A stretch of DNA of 36,624 nucleotides from Pseudomonadota bacterium (GTDB taxonomy: Bacteria; Chloroflexota; UBA6077; JAJPGT01): contig JAJPGT010000059.1 of assembly GCA_021325655.1 (NCBI GenBank), positions 1 to 36,624 on the forward strand, read 5' to 3'. Both the position numbers and the translations under genes were made by a program. Below, in pieces: positions 31,054 through 36,624 of this stretch. The notes under the pieces are model-generated. The model had not been told where the DNA came from. It made no database searches and saw only the letters and a program-made list of their open reading frames with translations. Positions within the stretch are counted from its first letter, which is position 1, and every line of letters begins with the position of its first letter.

Positions 31054-32093
31054 GCCGGCGCTCCGGCCTGCTGGGTGCGCAGCTCCTGAGTGACGCGGAC
31101 GATCTGCGCCAGGGTGTGCGCAACCGTGCCCGAATCGAGCAGCTCCTCTGCCCGGCGGGCGCCCTCCTCCAGGGAGTCGGCCAGCTCACCCGCGTACAGT
31201 GCCGCGCTCGCGTTCAGCACCACCACGTCCCGCCCCGGCCCGGGCTCGCCAGCCAGTACCGCGCGCGCCAGCGCCACATTCTGCGCCACTGTCCCGCCCC
31301 GCACCGCGGCGGTATCCGCCCGGCGCAGCCCAACATCCTCCGGCGCCACCTGGTAGCAGCGCACCTGCCCATCGCGCACTTCGTAGACCGTGGTCGGGCC
31401 GGCGATGGAAAGCTCGTCCAGACCATCCTCGCCGTGGACGACCAGCGCCCGGCGCGACCCGAGCCGGGCCAGCGCCTGCGCCACCAGCTCGCCCAGTCCC
31501 GGCACCGCCACGCCGGTGAGCTGCCGCTGTGCCCGAGCCGGGTTCGTGAGCGGTCCGAGGATGTTGAACACAGTCCGGATCCCGATCTCACGGCGCGGCG
31601 CAACCGCGTGGCGCATCGCCGGATGGTAGAGCGGCGCGAACATGAAGCCAAAGCCAGCCCGCTCGATCGCCTGAACCACTCCCTGTGGCGGAAGGTCGAT
31701 CGCAACACCCATCGCCTCCAGGAAATCGGCGCTGCCACAGGCGCTGGTCACCCCGCGATTGCCATGCTTCGCGACCCGCCCGCCCGCGGCGACCACCACC
31801 AGCGCCGCCAGCGTGGAGATGTTCATCGTCCGCGCCCCGTCACCGCCGGTTCCGACCACGTCGATCAGCTCGCCCGGGCAATGGACCGCCGTCGCGTACT
31901 CCCGCATCACCGAGGCGAGCCCAACGACCTCGTCCACCGACTCTCCACGCATCCGCAGCGCGGTGGCGAACGCCGCGACCTGCGCCGGGGTCGCTTCGCC
32001 CTCGACGATCTCCCGCATCGCCTCGCGGGCCTCCGCCTCGCTCAGCCTCTCCCCCTCGACGATCCGTCCAATGGCCGCCCGAATCACGCTCAT
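31050..32093 (-). CDS. trpD: Anthranilate phosphoribosyltransferase
   Basis: Transfers phosphoribosyl from PRPP to anthranilate. The 347-aa product has the PRPP-binding GTGGDGARTMNISTLAALVV, then KHGNRGVTSACGSADFLEAM, FMFAPLYHPAMRHAVAPRRE and FNILGPLTNPARAQRQLTGV. VVHGEDGLDELSI is present near residue 225. It starts 15 bp after trpG and overlaps trpC by 4 nt. It is not fused to trpG. Confidence 0.96.
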   Translation of the reverse strand: MSVIRAAIGRIVEGERLSEAEAREAMREIVEGEATPAQVAAFATALRMRGESVDEVVGLASVMREYATAVHCPGELIDVVGTGGDGARTMNISTLAALVVVAAGGRVAKHGNRGVTSACGSADFLEAMGVAIDLPPQGVVQAIERAGFGFMFAPLYHPAMRHAVAPRREIGIRTVFNILGPLTNPARAQRQLTGVAVPGLGELVAQALARLGSRRALVVHGEDGLDELSIAGPTTVYEVRDGQVRCYQVAPEDVGLRRADTAAVRGGTVAQNVALARAVLAGEPGPGRDVVVLNASAALYAGELADSLEEGARRAEELLDSGTVAHTLAQIVRVTQELRTQQAGAPA

Positions 32094-32108
32094 CGTGCCA
32101 CCCCCATC

Positions 32109-32711
32109 TCAGCCGGCCACCTGGGCCAGCGGAGCCACCCGCACCCTTGCCAGCTCCAGAAAGTTCCGCAAGAGCTGCTTCCCCGGCGCGGTGAGGATCG
32201 ATTCCGGGTGGAACTGCACCCCCTCCACGGGCAGCTCCCGATGGCGGAGCCCCATCACCAGCCCGTCGCTCGTCTGGGCGGTGATCTTCAAGCTCGGCGG
32301 AACCGTGTCGCGGGCGACGACGAGCGAATGGTAGCGGACCGCCTCGAACGGACTCTCTACCCCCTGGTAGACCCCTTCGCCATCGTGGAACACCAGCGAG
32401 GTCTTACCATGGCGCAGCTCTGGCGCCCGCGCGATCCGCCCACCAAACGCCTGGCCGATACACTGATGCCCCAGGCAGACCCCGAGCAGCGGGACCTGGC
32501 CGGCGAACGCGCGGATCAGGTCCAGGCAGATCCCAGCGTCGTCCGGGGTGCCAGGACCCGGCGAGAGGACGATCGCCTCGGGCGCCAGCGCCGCGACGTC
32601 GGCCAGTGTTAGCGCATCGTTGCGGCGTACCTCCACCACGGCGCCCAGCTCGCAGAAGTACTGGTACAGGTTGAAGGTGAAGGAGTCATAGTTGTCGATC
32701 AGCAGCAGCAC
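32109..32711 (-). CDS. trpG: Anthranilate synthase component II (glutamine amidotransferase)
   Basis: Supplies ammonia from glutamine to TrpE. The 200-aa class I amidotransferase has nucleophile C79 in [28 protein letters not shown], and the His-Glu pair in [13 protein letters not shown]. The N-terminus [19 protein letters not shown] is typical. GTG start with an AGGAGG that overlaps the trpE stop, 9 bp upstream. In some bacteria this protein also serves p-aminobenzoate synthesis; context here says tryptophan. Confidence 0.96.
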   Translation of the reverse strand: MLLLIDNYDSFTFNLYQYFCELGAVVEVRRNDALTLADVAALAPEAIVLSPGPGTPDDAGICLDLIRAFAGQVPLLGVCLGHQCIGQAFGGRIARAPELRHGKTSLVFHDGEGVYQGVESPFEAVRYHSLVVARDTVPPSLKITAQTSDGLVMGLRHRELPVEGVQFHPESILTAPGKQLLRNFLELARVRVAPLAQVAG

Positions 32712-32720
32712 CCCGCCCTC

Positions 32721-34238
32721 CTATCGCCGCCCGGCCGGCAGCAGTCCCTCATGCAGGCGCTCGCCGGCCTCGACCGCTCGGATCAGCGCCGCGCCCTTGT
32801 TCAGCGTCTCTTGATACTCCAGCGTCGGGTCCGAATCCGCGACGATGCCTGCGCCGACCTGGACATACGCTGTACCCCGGTGCATCACGATCGTGCGCAG
32901 GGTGATCGCCATCTCCAGCTCGCCGTCGAAGCCGACGAAGCCGGCGCAGCCAGCGTAGGGCCCCCGCGCCTCGCCCTCGAGCTCGGCGATGATCTCCATC
33001 GCCCGGATCTTCGGTGCCCCGGAGACCGTGCCGTGAGGAAAGCAGGCACGCAGCGCCTGGAGCGGCCGCACGTCCGGCCGAAGCGTGCCGTTGACCCGCG
33101 AAACCAGGTGCATCACGTGCGAGTAGCGCTCGATGTGCATCAGCGAGGTGACCCGCACGCTGCCTGGCACAGACACCCGGCCTACGTCGTTGCGGCTGAG
33201 GTCCACCAGCATGACATGCTCGGCGCGCTCTTTCTCGTCCTGGCAGAGCTCCTCCGCCAGCCGCTGGTCCTCCTCGGGTGTCGCGCCCCGCGGCCGCGTC
33301 CCGGCGATCGGGTGAGAGGCGATCACCCCGTTCTCTACCAGCGTTAGCAGCTCCGGCGAGGCGCCGACGAGCTGGGTGTCGCCAAAGTCGAGAAAGAACA
33401 TGTAGGGCGAGGGGTTGATCACCCGCAGCGCTCGATAGACGTCGAAGGGGTCCGCCTCTGTCCGCCGGCTCAGCCGCTGCGAGAGCACCACCTGGATGAC
33501 ATCGCCCGCCGCGATATACTCCTTGGCTCGCCGCACCATCGCCTCGAACTGCGCCTGCGACTGGTTGCTCAGCCAGCCGGCACTGCCGCCGTTTCCGGAG
33601 CCGGGCGAGGCCACGCGCGCCTCCAGCGGCCGGCGCAGTCGGGCGATCACCCGCTCGATACGCTCCTGCGCCGCGGCGTACTCGTGCCGCAGATCCCCCG
33701 CCAGCGGGACATGGGTGACGACGAGAATGGTTCGCCGCAGGTGGTCAAAGACGATCAGCGTGTCGACCACCAGCAGTTGCCCCAGCGGCAGCCCGAGCGG
33801 GTCTGTGGCCGGAGCCGGCAGCCGCTCGAAATAGCGGACCATCTCGTAGGAGAGATAGCCGACGGCGCCGCCAACGAACCGCGGCAGCGTCCGCGGCTTG
33901 ACACAGCCCCGCTGGCCAACCAGCTCGTCCAGCAAGCGGGTCGGATCGGTAAACGCGACCTGCTCCACCCCGTGGCCGCCCCGCAGCGTTGCCACTCCCT
34001 CGCCGAGCTCAATCCGCAGCGAGGGATCGAAGCCGACAAAGGAGTAGCGCCCTACCTGCTCGCCCCCTTCCACACTCTCCAGAAGGAACGTCCCGCTCCC
34101 GCCCCCCACCTTGAGATAGGCAGAGGCGGGCGTCTCCAGGTCGGCCAGGATCTCGCGATACACCGGAACCGTGCCGCCCTGGCCGGCGAGCCGCTGAACC
34201 TCCTCCAAGCTTGGACGCAGATCCGGTCGGGGCGACAT
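32721..34238 (-). CDS. trpE: Anthranilate synthase component I
   Basis: Converts chorismate to anthranilate, the committed step. The 505-aa product carries the LLES tryptophan-binding element in TFLLESVEGGEQVGRYSFVG, implying feedback inhibition. The chorismate-binding domain shows AAGDVIQVVLSQRL, PSPYMFFLDFGDTQLVGASPE, HPIAGTRPRG, HVMLVDLSRNDVGRV and FPHGTVSGAPKIRAMEII. The start ATG shares one base with the trpS stop (TGATG), so it is probably coupled to trpS translation. Confidence 0.96.
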   Translation of the reverse strand: MSPRPDLRPSLEEVQRLAGQGGTVPVYREILADLETPASAYLKVGGGSGTFLLESVEGGEQVGRYSFVGFDPSLRIELGEGVATLRGGHGVEQVAFTDPTRLLDELVGQRGCVKPRTLPRFVGGAVGYLSYEMVRYFERLPAPATDPLGLPLGQLLVVDTLIVFDHLRRTILVVTHVPLAGDLRHEYAAAQERIERVIARLRRPLEARVASPGSGNGGSAGWLSNQSQAQFEAMVRRAKEYIAAGDVIQVVLSQRLSRRTEADPFDVYRALRVINPSPYMFFLDFGDTQLVGASPELLTLVENGVIASHPIAGTRPRGATPEEDQRLAEELCQDEKERAEHVMLVDLSRNDVGRVSVPGSVRVTSLMHIERYSHVMHLVSRVNGTLRPDVRPLQALRACFPHGTVSGAPKIRAMEIIAELEGEARGPYAGCAGFVGFDGELEMAITLRTIVMHRGTAYVQVGAGIVADSDPTLEYQETLNKGAALIRAVEAGERLHEGLLPAGRR

Positions 34239-35323
34239 CAGCGTGCTCCTTCACCAAAGCGCTCGGCCAGGTAGTGGGTGAACCCCATCGCCTCCCGAGC
34301 CAGGCGCAGCGTCTCACGCGCCTCGCTCCCCGCCCGGTGCATCCCCGCCAGGACGATCTCGTCCACCAGCTTCGGCCGCGCCTCATAGTAAGCACGGCGC
34401 TCGCGGATCGGCTCCAGAAAACGGTTCAGCGCCGCCGCCAGCTTCCGCTTCACCTCTACGTCGCCCACCTTGCCGGCCCGGTAACGTCGCTTGAGGTCCG
34501 CCACCTCCTCTTTGTTGTCGTTGAAGGCGTCGTGATAGACGAACACCGGGTTGCCGCGGACGTGCCCCGGGTCGGTCGCGTGGATGCGGGTCGGGTCGGT
34601 GTACATCCGCATCACCTGCCGTTCCACTGTCTTCGGATCATCCGACAGCAGGATGACGTTGCCGAGGGACTTGGACATCTTCGGCTTGCCGTCGGTGCCC
34701 GGCAGCTTGGCGATCTTCCCGATAAGTCCCTCCGGCTCAGGAAAGATCGGCGCGTAGAGTTGGTTGAAGCGCCGGGCGATCTCGCGCGTCAGCTCGATGT
34801 GCGAGAGCTGGTCTTTGCCAACAGGCACCACCTCGCCCCGGACCATCAGGATGTCCGCCGCCTGCAGTACCGGGTAGCTGAGCAGTCCCAGAGAGGCGGT
34901 TTCGAGCTTGAGGTCACGGATCTGCTCTTTGAGCGTCGGAATCCGCTGGGCCCGGGTGACGGAGACGAGCATGGTGAACAGGAGGAACAGCTCGGTCACC
35001 TCGCCCACCGTCGACTGCACATACAGCGTGCTCTTCTCCGGGTCGATCCCAGCCGCGAGCATGTCCAGCAGCGTCTCGCGGACGTTCTGCCGGATCTCGG
35101 GGGCACGCTCGGCGCTGGTGGTCAGCGCGTGGTAATCGGCGACGAGGAAAAAACAGGTGTAGTGAGGATCGTTCTGGAGCTCGATATCCTTTTCGAGCGT
35201 GCCGACGTAATTGCCAAGGTGCAGCTTGCCCGTGGGCCGCAGGCCGGTCAGCAGCCGCTTCTTGGTGCTCGGGAACCGCGGCTGAGAGTCGGATGGCTGC
35301 CGTTCAACCGTGGTCGTGGACAT
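34238..35323 (-). CDS. trpS: Tryptophanyl-tRNA synthetase
   Basis: Charges tRNA-Trp. The 361-aa class Ic synthetase has the HIGH-type motif in TGLRPTGKLHLGNYVGTL and the KMSKS loop in GKPKMSKSLGNVI. FLVADYHALTT and QAADILMVRGEVVPVGKDQLSH are further family blocks. ATG 35323 is chosen over the TTG one codon upstream. The GAGGGG acting as ribosome binding site is inside the T-box terminator stem. As first gene of the trp operon it responds directly to uncharged tRNA-Trp through the leader. Confidence 0.96.
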   Translation of the reverse strand: MSTTTVERQPSDSQPRFPSTKKRLLTGLRPTGKLHLGNYVGTLEKDIELQNDPHYTCFFLVADYHALTTSAERAPEIRQNVRETLLDMLAAGIDPEKSTLYVQSTVGEVTELFLLFTMLVSVTRAQRIPTLKEQIRDLKLETASLGLLSYPVLQAADILMVRGEVVPVGKDQLSHIELTREIARRFNQLYAPIFPEPEGLIGKIAKLPGTDGKPKMSKSLGNVILLSDDPKTVERQVMRMYTDPTRIHATDPGHVRGNPVFVYHDAFNDNKEEVADLKRRYRAGKVGDVEVKRKLAAALNRFLEPIRERRAYYEARPKLVDEIVLAGMHRAGSEARETLRLAREAMGFTHYLAERFGEGAR

Positions 35324-35620
35324 CAAAATACCCCTCGCTCCCCTTCTACAGGGACGAGGGGTTGTGCTCGTGGTGCCACCCTGCTTCCCCAGCGCCAGGC
35401 GCCGGGCTCATTCGCGGGTACAGCCGGTGCGGCGATACCCTACACCCAGATACCGGTGGTAACTCCGTCCAGGCCTACTGCTGGCGCAGCGCCAGGTTCA
35501 GCCGGCGACTCCCGGGTCCATTCCACCTGCCGCACAGCCTCGGCTCACACCCAACCCGATTCGCTGCACTGTCACAGCAGGCGTACTCGTCCCGCTCAAC
35601 GTCTTGCCTGTTCACTTGTG
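35324..35620 (-). promoter_or_regulatory. T-box riboswitch, tryptophan-specific, leader of the trpS-trp operon
   Basis: A tRNA-sensing leader of about 300 nt. Reading the minus strand, Stem I contains the distal element GGGTTGGGTGTGAGCC (within 35545-35565). The specifier region is GTGGAA-TGG-ACC, with the UGG codon at 35520-35518, which selects tRNA-Trp. The conserved T-box AGGGTGGCACCACG is at 35382-35369. Its UGGC bulge would pair with the GCCA end expected of bacterial tRNA-Trp (discriminator G73). A terminator stem ACCCCTCG (35362-35355) / CGAGGGGT (35337-35330), with further inner C/G pairs, is followed by ATTTT and then the trpS ATG. The architecture is that of a transcription-attenuating T-box. 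Stem II/III details were not modelled. Confidence 0.92.
35330..35362 (-). terminator. Rho-independent terminator of the T-box leader
   Basis: The 8-bp outer stem ACCCCTCG/CGAGGGGT and an inner CCC/GGG segment are followed by ATTTTG. It competes with the antiterminator formed by the T-box sequence at 35382-35369. The 3' arm includes the GAGGGG just upstream of the trpS ATG, so the stem also hides the likely ribosome binding site. Confidence 0.85.
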
Positions 35621-35626
35621 AGGCCA

Positions 35627-35655
35627 AGTATAGGTCGAGCAACCGGGGCTGTCAA
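35627..35655 (-). promoter_or_regulatory. Consensus sigma-70 promoter of the trpS-trp operon
   Basis: On the minus strand, TTGACA at 35655-35650 is a perfect -35. TATACT at 35632-35627 lies 17 bp further. The start is near 35620. It is the strongest promoter seen in the window and lies 16 bp from the thpR stop, so thpR read-through could also enter the T-box leader. Confidence 0.8.
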
Positions 35656-35670
35656 CTCCGGCAGCTACGG

Positions 35671-36339
35671 TCAGATGCCCTCGGATCCCGGCCCTGGCTC
35701 AAACTCCGCTTCCTGGTCGACTTCCGCCACCCGTGCCGCCGGCGCCAGGGCATGCTCACTGAGTACGGTGTAGATCGGCCCGGACGGATAGAGCTGGCTG
35801 CGGAACAGGGCGAGCGAGCGCACCGGGAAGCCCGCCGGCCGGCGACGGTGGGGTAGCCCCCGCAGTACCGCCTGAAGCTGTCGGACGGGTACCCCGTGCT
35901 CGCGGTCGCGCGCCCGCCCCAGCGTCAGATGGGGCTGGAAGCGGCCTGCCTCGAACTGAATCCCGGTCGCGACCAGCGCTTGGACCAACTGCTGGTGGAG
36001 CGGTTCCAGCACCCCGCGCCGGTCCTCGACACCCGTCCAGATCACCCCGACGCTACCGGCCCGGCCAAACGTCCCCGGCTGCCCCAGGTCGAGGCGGAAG
36101 GCTGGGGTGGCCTCGGCCACTCCCGTGATCGCGGCCTGGATCTCCGCCAGCTCTCGCACGGGCTGCTCGGCGAGAAAGACCAGGGTAAGGTGCAGCAGCT
36201 CCGGATGAACCCAGCGGATCTCGCCCGGCAGCCGCTCCTCGAGCTGCGCCTGGACGTCGGCCAGGTAGCTCTTCCAGGACGAAGGAGTCTCAATCGCGAC
36301 AAATAGCCTCCAGCGCGGTTCCCGCTCGGACATGCCCAT
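35671..36339 (-). CDS. thpR: RNA 2',3'-cyclic phosphodiesterase (2H phosphoesterase, ThpR/LigT)
   Basis: Member of the 2H phosphoesterase family, which hydrolyses 2',3'-cyclic phosphates on RNA ends and was first described as a 2'-5' RNA ligase. About 222 aa. The two HxT motifs are LLHLTLVFLAE and QPHLTLGRARD, about 90 residues apart as expected. The N-terminus RWRLFVAIETP is typical. ATG 36339 (or 36333, two codons later) was chosen; the much longer in-frame extension to 36567 crosses into the divergent neighbour's coding region and lacks homology. The acidic C-terminal tail (VDQEAEFEPGPG) is unusual but short. Confidence 0.9.
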   Translation of the reverse strand: MGMSEREPRWRLFVAIETPSSWKSYLADVQAQLEERLPGEIRWVHPELLHLTLVFLAEQPVRELAEIQAAITGVAEATPAFRLDLGQPGTFGRAGSVGVIWTGVEDRRGVLEPLHQQLVQALVATGIQFEAGRFQPHLTLGRARDREHGVPVRQLQAVLRGLPHRRRPAGFPVRSLALFRSQLYPSGPIYTVLSEHALAPAARVAEVDQEAEFEPGPGSEGI

Positions 36340-36380
36340 CGCCGCTCTACCCTGAAGACGTGCCCACTTGTCCCTGGGGT

Positions 36381-36403
36381 TGCTACCTTCAGCTATGGTA
36401 GCA
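36381..36403. promoter_or_regulatory. Inverted repeat between divergent thpR and the DUF362-like gene
   Basis: TGCTACC (36381-36387) and GGTAGCA (36397-36403) form a perfect 7-bp dyad with 9 nt between. It sits about 40 bp before the thpR start and 70 bp before the opposite gene. The size and place suit a dimeric repressor operator; no confident promoter boxes were found beside it. Confidence 0.3.
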
Positions 36404-36472
36404 TGCGATCGATTCACCTCTTGATCACCCTGCCGGGCCGCTCTGGCTCGCCCGGCCCCAGGAGTGTTCCGC

Positions 36473-36624
36473 ATGGCGTTGACCGCGCCCGTGCCTGTGC
36501 CGTCCCCCCGTCCTGCGCGCCCGCGGGGTCGCTCCAAGGTTGCGGTGCTGTTCACCTCTCCCGCCACCGTGCTGGACGATATCCGCCGCCTAATGCACCT
36601 GGCCGACGTCGCCTCGGCCCTGGA
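36473..36624 (+). CDS. Partial gene, probable DUF362 family protein (5' end only)
   Basis: The window ends inside this gene. The ATG at 36473 has a clear AGGAG at 36460-36464. The 50 visible codons read MALTAPVPVPSPRPARPRGR, then SKVAVLFTSPATVLDDIRRL, then MHLADVASAL. The block KVAVLFTSPATVLDDIRRLM resembles the N-terminus of DUF362 proteins, whose function is largely unknown; some members carry ferredoxin-like clusters. The Pro/Arg-rich first 20 residues look like a disordered tail. The family call rests on one short segment. Confidence 0.5.
   Translation, partial: MALTAPVPVPSPRPARPRGRSKVAVLFTSPATVLDDIRRLMHLADVASAL

Noticed and set aside
31116..32612. 498-codon plus-strand open frame opposite trpD and trpG
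   Set aside because: Shadow of two conserved trp genes in an intact operon; no domain recognisable.
34211..35773. 520-codon plus-strand open frame opposite trpS and the T-box leader
   Set aside because: Runs through the structured RNA leader and trpS; composition typical of a shadow frame.
36340..36567. 76-residue N-terminal extension of ThpR
   Set aside because: It overlaps the divergent gene with a good ribosome binding site, has no homology, and the conserved ThpR N-terminus begins just after ATG 36339/36333.
1..36624. tRNA or rRNA genes, CRISPR arrays, insertion sequences
   Set aside because: None of the diagnostic sequences was seen; the intergenic regions are short and accounted for above.

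Overview
The window is about 36.6 kb of high-GC bacterial chromosome, densely packed with housekeeping genes. No rRNA, tRNA, CRISPR array or insertion sequence was seen. Gene content, very high GC, many GTG starts and 1-4 nt stop/start overlaps point to a Chloroflexota bacterium, probably of the Thermomicrobia (Thermomicrobium/Sphaerobacter-like). This placement is inferred from family resemblance and was not computed.

Left part (1-7.6 kb, + strand): a long-form ispG, then a translation/transcription operon nusA-ylxR-infB-rbfA-truB-ribF. rimP and the L7Ae-like ylxQ that often belong to this operon are absent here. A convergent EF-G paralogue follows (minus strand, 7.6-9.6 kb). Next come a rhomboid protease, yebC-ruvC-ruvA and an unrecognised cysteine-rich 161-aa protein. 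galU (minus) is divergent from thiE. After these lie a proton-pumping pyrophosphatase (hppA) and a protein resembling the helicase-associated (XPB/Ssl2-like) family.

Middle part (19-25.8 kb, + strand): rplS-rnhB-yraN-dacA-rluB-cmk-plsC-ispH-DUF512 radical SAM protein, almost without gaps. ispG and ispH, the last two iron-sulfur enzymes of the MEP isoprenoid pathway, are both in the window. From memory, the dac-rluB-cmk-plsC-ispH-DUF512 order resembles a cluster found in clostridia.

A tyrosine-recombinase-like gene (25.8-26.9 kb) sits at the junction with the leftward operons. It has a near-consensus promoter, a 13-bp AT-rich inverted repeat at its start, an apparently leaderless GTG start and a strongly altered catalytic site. 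Its 3' end overlaps scpA by 123 nt in antisense.

Right part (26.8-35.7 kb, minus strand): one long operon trpS-trpE-trpG-trpD-trpC-trpF-trpB-trpA-scpA. It is preceded by a clear T-box riboswitch with a UGG (Trp) specifier, a UGGC acceptor-binding bulge matching the usual tRNA-Trp end, a terminator, and a TTGACA-17-TATACT promoter. One tRNA-sensing leader therefore probably controls tryptophanyl-tRNA synthetase and the chorismate-to-tryptophan pathway, and may also reach the condensin kleisin ScpA. Upstream lies thpR, divergent from a truncated gene that resembles DUF362 proteins.

The observations most worth checking are the recombinase locus (altered active site, inverted repeat, leaderless start, antisense overlap) and the T-box-led trpS-trp-scpA operon.
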